Shown here: positions 31,080-39,914 of the stretch, one piece after another | How positions within the stretch are numbered: the stretch's first letter is position 1 | How the letters are laid out: every line of letters starts with the position of its first letter | Assembly: GCA_015655075.1 (NCBI GenBank) | Contig: JAATFT010000055.1 | Location: 1-64,000 of the forward strand | Direction of reading: 5' to 3' | Source: Clostridiales bacterium | Lineage (GTDB): Bacteria > Bacillota > Clostridia > Lachnospirales > Lachnospiraceae | DNA length: 64,000 bases | The notes under the pieces: model-generated | What the model saw: the letters and a program-made list of their open reading frames with translations, nothing else | Databases searched by the model: none | What the model was told of the DNA's origin: nothing | Translations under genes and position numbers: made by a program

Positions 31080-31799
31080 TTAGGCCCTGGGAGGCAGACG
31101 ATAAGTATATAACTCCCCGATATAATAGGTAGTTATATATTCTAAGACTTCACCCGTTTCTATATGGGTTGTATGAGAAACCTTTAACAGAGCTTCTTCT
31201 TCAATTTCTAATAACTTCTTTTGTTCTTCGGTTGGCAAGGTGGCCGTTATTTCAAAATTTTCAGTATATAATATATCATGCCCCAAGTTTTTTACATATT
31301 CGAAAAAGGAATGCTCCAGCTCTGCGGCGGGGATCGTTGGGACAATTTTACATGGCACATAATCGTAACTGATTGATATATTCCTGTTATTGCCGGTGCG
31401 AAGTCTGGTAAAATAATGAACGAAATCATCTTTTTTAACATTTAGTAAGTTCAGCAGAAAGGAAGATAATTCCGAACCTCTTATGATTCTATAATCAATT
31501 AATTTGGCTCCGGCTTTTAATCCTATGGCTTCCATATCGGAAGTAAAACTATTTGTTATATGAAGAATATTTTTACGGACTAAGGAATTCGTGACAAAAC
31601 TTCCCCTGCCGGCAACCCGTTTGATAAAACCGTCCGCCGTCAGTCGGGAAAGGGCCTTATTTACAGTCATCCGGCTTGTATGAAATTTTTCACATAAAAC
31701 GGATTCCGTAGGAATCTGGTCCCCTGTTTTCAATTCATTATTTTTTATTTGATTTAAAATATATTCGCTGATTTGTATATACTTTGGTGTTGACGGCAT
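31080..31799 (-). CDS. GntR/HutC-family transcriptional regulator
   Basis: 239 residues; the ATG follows AGAGG. Winged helix at 1-72 (PTESVLCEKFHTSRMTVNKALSRL, VAGRGSFV) and a C-terminal UTRA ligand-binding domain (about 90-235). Divergent from the PTS operon at 31996-35741, so probably its repressor, with the phosphosugar or its product as inducer. Candidate operators lie in the shared spacer (31911-31982). Confidence 0.85.
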   Translation of the reverse strand: MPSTPKYIQISEYILNQIKNNELKTGDQIPTESVLCEKFHTSRMTVNKALSRLTADGFIKRVAGRGSFVTNSLVRKNILHITNSFTSDMEAIGLKAGAKLIDYRIIRGSELSSFLLNLLNVKKDDFVHYFTRLRTGNNRNISISYDYVPCKIVPTIPAAELEHSFFEYVKNLGHDILYTENFEITATLPTEEQKKLLEIEEEALLKVSHTTHIETGEVLEYITTYYIGELYTYRLPPRA

Positions 31800-31910
31800 A
31801 ATCTAACCTCTTATATTCTTTTTAATATAATCATATTATAATGTAAATAATTACAAAAGTCCAGTATATAAAATAAAAAAAATCAATAAAACAGCATAAA
31901 ATGAGCTTGC

Positions 31911-31982
31911 ATAATATCATAATATATGATATTATAAGCTTATACAAAATGTATATACAAATAAATTATAAGTCTATACAAA
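31911..31982. promoter_or_regulatory. Palindrome and three TATACAAA copies in the regulator/PTS spacer
   Basis: ATAATATCAT and ATGATATTAT form a perfect 10-bp dyad around AATAT (31911-31935). TATACAAA occurs at 31941, 31954 and 31975; the middle one lies in the palindrome TGTATATACA (31950-31959), resembling HutC-type GntR sites. Confidence 0.5.
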
Positions 31983-31995
31983 AAGAAGGAACCAT

Positions 31996-32448
31996 ATGAA
32001 AAATATAATTTTAGTCACCCATGCAGAATTTGCAAAAGGCATTATTACTTCTGCCCGTTTAATACTTGGGACGACAGAAAATATTAAATATGTCAGTATA
32101 TCCGAAAAGGAAACTATAAATGACGTAGCGGAAGCCATAGGAAAAATCGTTAGAACCTTTCCGGAAAAATCCCCTGTCATTATTATCACTGACATAGCAG
32201 GCGGAAGCACAACCCGGTCAGCCGTACAGTTAATGAGTAAGAGGGAGAATACATATGTATTAACGGGCTTGAATTTGGGAATGCTGCTGGAAATATTATG
32301 TGCAGATATTTCAGAGGGAACGGATAAAGAAACCTTGAGGGAAATATTAAGGGATACAGTTAAAAATTCAAGAGAGGCAATTCAATTAGCAAATGACTTA
32401 TCAGGTGAAACGGAAAAAAAACCTGATGAAGACTTAGGCGAATTGTAA
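31996..32448 (+). CDS. PTS mannose-family component IIA
   Basis: 150 residues of the EIIA-Man fold, with the phospho-accepting H9 in LVTHAEFA. It receives phosphate from HPr and passes it to IIB. The ATG follows AGAAGGAA. First gene of a five-gene operon IIA-IIB-IIC-IID-SIS. The acidic C-terminal tail beyond about residue 135 is a short linker, not a fused IIB. Confidence 0.9.
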   Translation: MKNIILVTHAEFAKGIITSARLILGTTENIKYVSISEKETINDVAEAIGKIVRTFPEKSPVIIITDIAGGSTTRSAVQLMSKRENTYVLTGLNLGMLLEILCADISEGTDKETLREILRDTVKNSREAIQLANDLSGETEKKPDEDLGEL

Positions 32449-32493
32449 TTAGAAGAATTGGTACTGTAAAAATAGGGAAAGGAGGTTAAGGGC

Positions 32494-32979
32494 ATGATTA
32501 AATTATTAAGAATAGATGACAGGCTGATTCATGGACAGGTTGCAGTCAGCTGGACATCTTTTCTTGGTGCAGATACCATCGTTGTTGCAAATGATAATGC
32601 AATTAATGATAAAGTAATGCAGATGGCATTCAATATGGCAAAGCCGCCCCAGGCAACCCTGTCAATTAAGTCGTTAAAGGGCGCGGCGGCGGTTATCAAT
32701 AATCCAAAGTACGAAGAAAGGACAATCTTTGTTGTAACGGCAAGTACAGAAGATGCCTTATATCTGGCTGATAACTGTAAAAGTATTGCCAATATCTGTC
32801 TGGGCGGTATAAGACAGGCACCTGGAAAGAAAAGGATAGAAAGACAGGTATATTTGAATGATGCAGACATTCAGGCCGTCAGGAAGATTCATGAACTGGG
32901 AAGAAACGTTTATTTACAGGCAGTACCAACTGAAAAAAAATTATCCTTTGAAGAAATAATGAAAGAATATGACAAATAA
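32494..32979 (+). CDS. PTS mannose-family component IIB
   Basis: 161 residues; signature RIDDRLIHGQV with the phospho-accepting H13. The ATG follows AAAGGAGG. Transfers phosphate from IIA to the sugar bound by IIC/IID. Full length for the family. Confidence 0.9.
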   Translation: MIKLLRIDDRLIHGQVAVSWTSFLGADTIVVANDNAINDKVMQMAFNMAKPPQATLSIKSLKGAAAVINNPKYEERTIFVVTASTEDALYLADNCKSIANICLGGIRQAPGKKRIERQVYLNDADIQAVRKIHELGRNVYLQAVPTEKKLSFEEIMKEYDK

Positions 32980-33010
32980 GAGAGCTCAAAAATTGAAAGG
33001 AGTCTGTAAT

Positions 33011-33793
33011 ATGTTAGGAAAAGCACTGATTCTCGGGATATTAGCAGGTTTTGCCATTTGGGACGGCCGTATATTCGGACAGCATATGTTTGAAAGACCA
33101 ATTGTATTGGGACCTTTAGTAGGGCTTATTTTAGGAGATATTCATACCGGCATAGTCATGGGGGCATCCCTGGAGCTGGTTATGATGGGTGTGGTAGGAA
33201 TAGGAGCGGCAACTCCTCCCGATGTTGTAACCGGCGGGATTCTGGCAACGGCATTTGCGATTATGTCAGGATTGGAAATCGATGCGGCGGTGGCATTGTC
33301 GCTGCCAATTGCGACCCTGGCGCAATCGGTCGGTATTCTGGACAGGACAATTAATGCAACTTTTCTTCACTGGGCTGATAAAGCGGCGGACAAAAGCGAC
33401 TGTAAAGGCATAAGTAAAGCTTTCTGGTCGGGAGCATGGTTATTTTGGTTCAGCTCGTTTATAGTAGTTTTTTTAGGCGTTTTATTAGGCTCAAGTACAA
33501 TTTCCGCATTTGTGGATGCTTTACCTGTTTTTATTTTATCCGGATTAAAAGTTGCCAGCGGAATGCTTCCGGCATTAGGTATCGCCATATTAATGCAGTT
33601 AATTTTTGACAGGACAAATGCAGCTTATCTTTTTATAGGATTTGTTTTAACGGCATTGCTGGATATGAGTACGGTAGGCGTGGCCATTGTAGGAGGCACC
33701 ATAGCATACATTATTTATCAGCAGGCAGTTAAAAACAAAAAAGAAAATTTCAGTACGCCGTCTTTGTCCGATGATCTGGGAGGTGAACTATAA
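33011..33793 (+). CDS. PTS mannose-family component IIC
   Basis: 260 residues from ATG 33011, behind AAAGGAG; the longer ORF from 32969 overlaps the IIB end without a ribosome site. Hydrophobic throughout, with the family segment GPLVGLILGDIHTGIVMGASLEL and a second conserved patch around residue 190 (PALGIAILMQ). Forms the membrane channel together with IID; its stop overlaps the IID start (TAATG). Confidence 0.9.
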   Translation: MLGKALILGILAGFAIWDGRIFGQHMFERPIVLGPLVGLILGDIHTGIVMGASLELVMMGVVGIGAATPPDVVTGGILATAFAIMSGLEIDAAVALSLPIATLAQSVGILDRTINATFLHWADKAADKSDCKGISKAFWSGAWLFWFSSFIVVFLGVLLGSSTISAFVDALPVFILSGLKVASGMLPALGIAILMQLIFDRTNAAYLFIGFVLTALLDMSTVGVAIVGGTIAYIIYQQAVKNKKENFSTPSLSDDLGGEL

Positions 33794-34626
33794 TGTCAAA
33801 TTTAAATGATAAATACACGGAAAACAGTCTGGTAACCAAAGGGGATATGAGAAGAACATTTTGGCGCTCCTTTGCGCTGCAGGGATGCTTTAATTATGAA
33901 CGTATGCAAAATGTGGGATTCTGCTATTCCATGCTCCCTGTTATTAAGCGATTATATAAAACACCGGAAGAGATATCCGCCGCATTAAAAAGGCATTTAT
34001 CCTTCTTTAATACAACGCCTCAGGTTGTGAGTTTTATAACCGGAGCGTGTATTGCATTGGAAGAAAAAAATAAAAAGTCGGAAGGAGGATTTGATACCAG
34101 CTCAATTACCGCTTTGAAGGCTGCCTTGATGGGACCGATAGCGGGAATAGGAGATTCCTTTTTCTGGGGGACATTCCGAATTATTGCCGCCGGTATCGGC
34201 TGCGGCTTAGCATCCCAGGGAAGTATATTGGGCGCGGTTTTGTTCTTGTTGATTTTTAATGTTCCTCACTATTTAGCAAGATACTATGGCTTAAAGCTAG
34301 GGTACAAAAGCGGTATTGGATTTATTGAATCCGTTCAGGCCTCGGGAGTGATAGAACTTTCCACAAATGCGGCTAAAATTATGGGGCTTTGTGTTGTGGG
34401 GGCAATGATTGCTTCCATGGTGACCCTTTCCACGCCGTTAGTTCTGACCATGGGACAAACCACCGTTGAGGTACAGGGAATTTTTGATCAGATTCTTCCA
34501 GGAATTTTACCGTTAGGATTAACCTTTGGCATCTATGAATTATTAAAGAAAGGATTTAAAACTACTACAATTATGTTTGGAATTATTCTGATAGGAATTG
34601 TAGCAGCGTTTTTTGGTGTATTATAA
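33793..34626 (+). CDS. PTS mannose-family component IID
   Basis: 277 residues, with the family N-terminus (RRTFWRSFALQGCFNYERMQ) and the segment ALMGPIAGIGDSFFWGTFR. One or two C-terminal membrane helices. The start overlaps the IIC stop and the stop overlaps the SIS gene start, so the three genes are translationally coupled. Confidence 0.9.
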   Translation: MSNLNDKYTENSLVTKGDMRRTFWRSFALQGCFNYERMQNVGFCYSMLPVIKRLYKTPEEISAALKRHLSFFNTTPQVVSFITGACIALEEKNKKSEGGFDTSSITALKAALMGPIAGIGDSFFWGTFRIIAAGIGCGLASQGSILGAVLFLLIFNVPHYLARYYGLKLGYKSGIGFIESVQASGVIELSTNAAKIMGLCVVGAMIASMVTLSTPLVLTMGQTTVEVQGIFDQILPGILPLGLTFGIYELLKKGFKTTTIMFGIILIGIVAAFFGVL

Positions 34627-35741
34627 TGGACTATCAATCTAAGATGTATGATTATATTTGTGAAACACCGGAGGTTTTAACCGGGATTATTCATCAAAGA
34701 AAAGAAATTGCAAAGGATTTTGTAAATTATTATCGGGACAAAGAAATTGAACAAATTTATGTCATTGGTTCAGGTACCAGTTATCATGCAGGGTTGTCAG
34801 CAAAGGCATACCTGGAGGAAATACTGAATATAAAAGTTTTCAATATGTATCCGACTCAATTTGCGAGAAATGAAAAAGTTTTTAACAGGAACACCCTTGT
34901 TATCGGTATTTCGCAGGGCGGACAGAGCTTGTCTACGGTTGAGGGATTGGATTCTGCCAAAAGCAGAGGCTTACATACGGCGGCCGTATCAGAAAATCCC
35001 AATGCGTTACTATTTCAACATGCTGAAGTTTCCACAAGAATCCAGGTTGGAAATGAAAAATGCGGAGCAAAAACAAAAGGATATACGGGTACTACGGTCA
35101 CCCTCTTAATGATGCTGACGGAATTAGCAATAGAAAAGGGTATTATTACGGAGGAAAAAGCGGGGGAATACCGGCTTCGTATGCTGACGGTGATTCATAA
35201 TCTGGCAAAAGTAATTAAGGCCTCAACGGACTGGTATTTAAGAATTAAGGAAGAATTTCTTCCGGCAAAGCGCATTATTGTTGTAGGATATGATAATATG
35301 TATGCCGATGTCCTGGAGGGTTCCTTAAAAATCCTGGAAACGGTACGCCAGGGAGTTACAGGGTACGATATAGAGGAATTTTTTCATGGAATATATAATT
35401 CAATTACGGATAATACGCATATTTTCTATTTGGCATCAAAAGGCGGTTATAAGACAAGAACCCTTAAACTGATTGAAATAGTAAGGGAATGGACTCCTCA
35501 TAATTATCTCATTTCTTCGACGGAGGGAATTGATACGGTTTTGGATAAGGATTTAATATGTGATTTTACGGAGGATCCCTATTTCTCGGCGTGGGAATAT
35601 ATTATACCGTTGCAGGTCCTTTCCTGCCTGGCATCCCAGGATTTGGGGATTAATCCCGATATTCCGAAGGATCCTCAATTTCACCAGAGAATCGGAAGCA
35701 AAGAAGTAGATAACGGCAGGGATCAATGGGGAAAAGACTGA
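34626..35741 (+). CDS. Double SIS-domain sugar-phosphate enzyme, probable deglycase/isomerase
   Basis: 371 residues with two SIS domains (about 30-165 and 205-350). The phosphosugar-binding motif is VIGSGTSYHAG, followed by GISQGGQSLST. The catalytic glutamate region EEFFHG corresponds to the loop used by FrlB and the isomerase domain of GlmS. It lacks the GlmS glutaminase domain. Coupled to a mannose-family PTS, it resembles the gfr-type glycated-amino-acid systems, in which a SIS enzyme cleaves the imported 6-phosphate. Function inferred from context; amino-sugar isomerase is the main alternative. Confidence 0.75.
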   Translation: MDYQSKMYDYICETPEVLTGIIHQRKEIAKDFVNYYRDKEIEQIYVIGSGTSYHAGLSAKAYLEEILNIKVFNMYPTQFARNEKVFNRNTLVIGISQGGQSLSTVEGLDSAKSRGLHTAAVSENPNALLFQHAEVSTRIQVGNEKCGAKTKGYTGTTVTLLMMLTELAIEKGIITEEKAGEYRLRMLTVIHNLAKVIKASTDWYLRIKEEFLPAKRIIVVGYDNMYADVLEGSLKILETVRQGVTGYDIEEFFHGIYNSITDNTHIFYLASKGGYKTRTLKLIEIVREWTPHNYLISSTEGIDTVLDKDLICDFTEDPYFSAWEYIIPLQVLSCLASQDLGINPDIPKDPQFHQRIGSKEVDNGRDQWGKD

Positions 35742-35778
35742 AATGGACAGGTCTATGAAAAGACATGAGTGGACACCG

Positions 35779-35940
35779 GAGTGTGTTTGAAAAATGCTTG
35801 TACCGGGCTGGATGCTCCACTTTGTGGGAGGCAAGGAGTGATTTTGGGCGCGTAGTGGTGCTGCGTTCCCAAAATTGCGACGCAGAATACCGCAAAGTGG
35901 GGCGTTCAGAACGGTGCGATGATTTTTCAAACACGCTCTA
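35779..35940. repeat. Full-length family A palindromic element (A3)
   Basis: 162 bp. The left arm (GAGTGTGTTTGAAAAATG...) and the right arm (...TTTTCAAACACGCTC) are complementary along their length, including CCACTTTGTGGGAGG near the left middle and CCGCAAAGTGGGG near the right. It lies 37 bases after the SIS gene and may act as its terminator. Confidence 0.8.
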
Positions 35941-36108
35941 GAACCGGCGGGAATTCCGGTTATTTATAAAGAGGCAGAACAGGAGGTTTTGCCTCTTTTT
36001 CTGTTAATAAATATTATATTCAGGTATGTATTTCCAAATTTGAGAAATAATAAGAAATAAAACGGATACTGGTTTTAGTGACAGATTCTGATTATGGAGG
36101 GAAATACA

Positions 36109-37608
36109 TTGAAGAAGAGAGAAAAGGGGTTATCAGCATGGCAGCTGACCATGATGGCATTGGGAACGGTGATAGGCGGCTCGTTTTTCCTTGGTTCATC
36201 CGTAGTAATAAACTCTGCAGGACCTTCTATTGTAATATCTTTTATTCTAGGAGGCGTATTGGTATATTATATACTGTTTGCGCTTTCAGAAATGACCGTA
36301 ACAAATCCGGATTCCGGTTCCTTTCGGACCTTTGCGGCAGAAGCATACGGTCAGGGAACGGGATTTGTCGTCGGCTGGGTATATTGGACGGGAATGGTTT
36401 TAGCCATGTCCAGTGAAGCTACCGCCATATCCATATTAATAAGTAAATGGATTCCGGATATATCCATCTCATGGCTGGGGGGCTTTATTATTATCGGCGT
36501 GACGTTGTTAAATCTTTTAGGGGCCAGTAAGTTAAGCAAGTTAGAGAGCGGCCTTGCCGCCGTAAAAATTTTAACCATTCTTGCTTTTATCGTTATAGCT
36601 TTATTGTTAATCACAGGTTTATTTCCCGGCAATACGGCCGTGGGGGCCGGTGAATTGGAGGCAGAACCCTTCTTACCCGGCGGTATGAAGGGGCTTGCCG
36701 GCAGTATGCTCCTTGTTATGTTTGCCTATGCAGGCTTTGAAATAATCGGTTTAGCGGCTTCGGAAGCGGAAAATCCCCAGGAGACCGTTCCCCGTGCCAT
36801 TCGTTATACGGTTTTGTGCCTGGTGGGATTTTATATTTTATCCGTTGCCGTAATGCTTCCTCTCATTCCGACCGCTGAAATCAATGAAGAGACCAGCCCC
36901 ATGGTGGCGGCGCTGAACCGCTTTGGCATCACCTGGGCCGGTTCCGTTATTAACCTGGTTTTGATAACAGCCATACTTTCCACCATGCTGGCGGCCATGT
37001 TCGGCCTTGGAAGAATGATCCGGTCCCTGACAGATGAAGAACTTGCCCCGGGGATATTAAAGGACAGGACGGACGTTCCCTACCGGGGAATATTATTTTC
37101 CGGCTTTGCCATGCTGTTAGGACTGGGAATGGGCTTATTGCTGCCGAGGGTGTATTTATTTTTAATCAGTGCCGGCGGCTTTGCATTGCTTTTTACTTAT
37201 GTTATTATTATGGCGACCCATATACGCTTCCGTGTGAAGTACGGATGTCCGGAGGGTAAATGTAAATTAGGCGGATTTCCCTATTCTTCTTTGTTTGTTT
37301 TAATTGTCCTGTTAATTGCCATGGCAAGTATGCCGTTTATAAGGGGGCAGGGAACAGGTCTGGCTGCCGGTATTATTATGGTTGTATTTTATTCCCTGTG
37401 CTATGTGGGGATGATATTATTCCGTTTTCTTCATGGGAAAGTCAGGCCTCCCAAAGGCAGGTACGGCAGTAATTATCAGGATACCTTAACAACGGAATTT
37501 TCGGAAGAGTTATCCGGAATAATCGAGAAGCAGCAAAATGCAGGGACAGCCTATGAACAGGCTGAAGATTCCGACGGCGAGACAGGCAATCAGAATAAGG
37601 AAGGATGA
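36109..37608 (+). CDS. APC-superfamily amino-acid permease
   Basis: 499 residues from TTG 36109, seven bases after GGAGGG; an upstream ATG at 36094 overlaps that site. Twelve hydrophobic helices with the family motif ALGTVIGGSFFLGSS in helix 1 and FAYAGFEIIGLAASEAENP in helix 6. It probably imports an amino acid with protons. It follows the PTS/SIS operon, from which it is separated by an A element, so joint function with glycated amino acids is possible but not shown. The C-terminal tail of about 50 residues is charged and cytoplasmic. Confidence 0.85.
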   Translation: MKKREKGLSAWQLTMMALGTVIGGSFFLGSSVVINSAGPSIVISFILGGVLVYYILFALSEMTVTNPDSGSFRTFAAEAYGQGTGFVVGWVYWTGMVLAMSSEATAISILISKWIPDISISWLGGFIIIGVTLLNLLGASKLSKLESGLAAVKILTILAFIVIALLLITGLFPGNTAVGAGELEAEPFLPGGMKGLAGSMLLVMFAYAGFEIIGLAASEAENPQETVPRAIRYTVLCLVGFYILSVAVMLPLIPTAEINEETSPMVAALNRFGITWAGSVINLVLITAILSTMLAAMFGLGRMIRSLTDEELAPGILKDRTDVPYRGILFSGFAMLLGLGMGLLLPRVYLFLISAGGFALLFTYVIIMATHIRFRVKYGCPEGKCKLGGFPYSSLFVLIVLLIAMASMPFIRGQGTGLAAGIIMVVFYSLCYVGMILFRFLHGKVRPPKGRYGSNYQDTLTTEFSEELSGIIEKQQNAGTAYEQAEDSDGETGNQNKEG

Positions 37609-37697
37609 TACTATTTCACTTAAATGTGCTGGATTGTTGCCTTATGGGTATAATAATGATATGATAAATGAAGGATATTAACAGGAGATGTATGGAT

Positions 37698-37855
37698 ATG
37701 ATAATTAAACCATCTACCGCATTGAGAAATGATTATGGAGAATTATGATGTTAAATTTTTATAGGCCGCAACAGGAAAAAGAAGTTGTTATTTTAAGGAT
37801 ATTAAATGCAAAAAGAGAGTATGATGCTCAAAGGAGATACGATAATGAATTATAA
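37698..37855 (+). pseudogene. Relic of a type II toxin-antitoxin module
   Basis: 37698-37748 encodes only the first 16 residues typical of Phd/YefM antitoxins (MIIKPSTALRNDYGEL), behind AGGAG. Directly overlapping, 37748-37855 encodes a 35-residue peptide ending like a RelE/ParE toxin C-terminus (KEVVILRILNAKREYDAQ). The middle of both genes is missing. The second fragment runs over the start of the next gene. Confidence 0.5.
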
Positions 37856-38345
37856 ATTTGAAAACCGATATTATTCCACTGATGAAATATTGTCGGAATA
37901 TGTTCATAAGGTGCTTTGCAGAAAACTGAAGGTTATGGGTGCGATTATTGCCGCAGCGGCGCTTATAATGCTGTTTATCTCATTTCTCGATAATAATTAC
38001 ATACTGTCGGCTGTATTTGGCGTTTGTCTGTTTATCTCTGTTTGTGTCACGGTTCTTTCCCCTTCGCTTATGCTAAAGCAGTTAAAGGAAAGTGACAGAC
38101 GCATTCATAATGACAAAAAATTTGAAACGGTTGTGCAATTCGGCGACAACATTTCCATATCGGAGGGAGCGTTCTCTCTGGCCATAGAATTCGCGCAGAT
38201 ACTGAAAGTGTATTCTTTGAAGCATTCATATGTGCTTATGTTTGGAAAAAACAATGCAATCATTATCAATCCGGATACCTTTACACTCGGAACCTTTGAA
38301 GAGTTCAAATCCTTTATTCAGTCAAGGTGTCATCTCGTAAAATGA
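37845..38345 (+). CDS. YcxB-like small membrane protein
   Basis: 166 residues from ATG 37845 behind AAAGGAG. Two adjacent membrane helices at about 30-75, then a cytoplasmic C-terminal domain with the pattern (...LMFGKNNAIIINPDTFTLGTFEEFKSFIQSRC) of the YcxB family. Its biochemical role is unknown. Its ribosome site lies inside the toxin relic. Confidence 0.7.
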   Translation: MNYKFENRYYSTDEILSEYVHKVLCRKLKVMGAIIAAAALIMLFISFLDNNYILSAVFGVCLFISVCVTVLSPSLMLKQLKESDRRIHNDKKFETVVQFGDNISISEGAFSLAIEFAQILKVYSLKHSYVLMFGKNNAIIINPDTFTLGTFEEFKSFIQSRCHLVK

Positions 38346-38498
38346 GCATCATGGGAATTCCGATATTGCATCTAAATTAAGCAAATGAGACAGTATGAGC
38401 TTGCAGCATTCAAAAGTGATGCAGGTTCTTTCATTTTTATACAATCAATTATTAAAAGAATCTAATATATCTATGTCAGATTAATAATTTTGTTTTGT

Positions 38499-38515
38499 CC
38501 GGCGGTTTTTGCCGG
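38499..38515. terminator. Small GC hairpin, possible terminator
   Basis: CCGGC pairs with GCCGG around GGTTTTT in the 250-base spacer after the YcxB-like gene. Weak, with no T-tract. Confidence 0.3.
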
Positions 38516-38598
38516 AACATCATAGGCATGGGAATCCATTCTCTTATTGACTATAATGAAGGAATAAAGCATAATAGATATGAAAATTGGAGGTCTCT

Positions 38599-39135
38599 AT
38601 GTCAAAGTGGATTAAGCATTTAAAAACAATAAATCATCATAAATGGCTGGTTATGAAATATTGCTTTCGGGCAGGTTTATATAAGCAGGGCCTTCTCCAT
38701 GATTTGTCCAAGTATTCCTGGACGGAATTTTTAGTGGGGGTAAAATATTATCAGGGGAATCGCAGCCCCAATAATGCAGAACGGGAAGCAAAAGGATACA
38801 GCCTTGCCTGGCTTCATCATAAAGGAAGAAACAAACACCATCTGGAATACTGGATTGATTATAGTTTAAACGAAGGCGCTCCCATGGCCGGGATGAAAAT
38901 GCCGGTTAAATATGTGGTTGAAATGTTCTGCGACCGGATAGCCGCAAGTAAAAATTATAATAAGGAAAATTATACCGACGGGGATCCCCTGAATTATTTT
39001 ATGGCTTCCAAAGAGCATTATTTAATTCATGAGGATACCGAAAGGTTATTGGAAAAGCTTCTTGTCATGTTAAAGGAGAAAGGAGAAGATGAAACCTTCC
39101 GTTATATCAGAAAGGAATTGTTGGTAAAAGGGTAA
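38599..39135 (+). CDS. DUF5662-family protein
   Basis: 178 residues from ATG 38599, after TTGGAGG. The family pattern is clear: GLLHDLSKYSWTEF and YSLAWLHHKGRNKHHLEYW, with conserved His and Asp residues that suggest a metal site of HD-like type. Cytoplasmic. Function unknown; the conserved His/Asp set hints at a hydrolase. Confidence 0.75.
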   Translation: MSKWIKHLKTINHHKWLVMKYCFRAGLYKQGLLHDLSKYSWTEFLVGVKYYQGNRSPNNAEREAKGYSLAWLHHKGRNKHHLEYWIDYSLNEGAPMAGMKMPVKYVVEMFCDRIAASKNYNKENYTDGDPLNYFMASKEHYLIHEDTERLLEKLLVMLKEKGEDETFRYIRKELLVKG

Positions 39136-39183
39136 ATTAACGGACTTATAAAAATAAATCAGACCTCAAATAGGAATGTACTA

Positions 39184-39572
39184 TTGAATGTACCTAAAGA
39201 TTGCAGAGCTGTTTTAGTTGTGGCCTTTCAGGGTACATTTTTTATTTCCTATGAAAAGGACGGAAAAATTTATGACAGAAATACGGATCCGGAATTAATC
39301 AGATGGTTAAGACCTTCCGGGAATTAGATGCCAAAGGATACTTAGCGGACGATATTTTTATCGGTGAATTTTGTAAATTATTTAAAACTATCCGAATCAA
39401 TGAAGCGAAGCGATTATTGGGAAAAACAGATAAAAAAATAATTGAAATCAGCAGTCTGATGGGATATGAGAATGTAAAGCATTTTATGAAAATTTTCAAG
39501 TCCGTCTGCGGCGTGTCCCCGTCGGAATACCGGAAGAATGCCCAGGTGGGCAAATTAGATTTTATCCCGTAA
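39184..39572 (+). pseudogene. Relics: unknown 47-residue fragment and AraC helix-turn-helix fragment
   Basis: 39184-39327 is a 47-codon frame (VPKDCRAVLVVAFQGTFFIS...) that I do not recognise. Overlapping it, 39303-39572 encodes 89 residues ending as the second half of an AraC DNA-binding domain (EISSLMGYENVKHFMKIFK, SPSEYRKN). The first helix-turn-helix is incomplete and the sensor domain is absent. Confidence 0.5.
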
Positions 39573-39740
39573 TTTTGGCCTGAACAATTTAAAATCAAAT
39601 CAATATATATCCATAATTATTAATATTACAAAGATGGGAGGAGTTGTCGTACTGACGCTATTCTTTACCCTATTTGGCACTTTGTTAAGTCAGTCATGTG
39701 CTTTTATATGGTAGTTAAATGCTTAGTGCGACAGCTTCAA

Positions 39741-39786
39741 GGTTATGAGCAAGCAGCACAGCGGATTACGAATATCCGTTTTGACT
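39741..39786. repeat. Family B repeat (B2)
   Basis: GGTTATGAGCAAGCAGC followed by CGGAT/ATCCG hairpin and TTTTGAC, matching the copy at 26022-26070. The surrounding 39573-39914 has no gene. Confidence 0.6.
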
Positions 39787-39914
39787 TATCGTGGTGATCA
39801 TGAGTTGCGCACCATATCAGCTTAAATATTAATTATGAGGTAGTTAATCAGGACAGTTTGTGATAAGATATATATCGGATTTGTTTAACGAAATTGATAA
39901 AGCTGAGGTAAAAC

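Noticed and set aside
30756-31083. Two overlapping ORFs near the MATE promoter
   Set aside because: They lie mostly within palindromic element D1, with no ribosome site.
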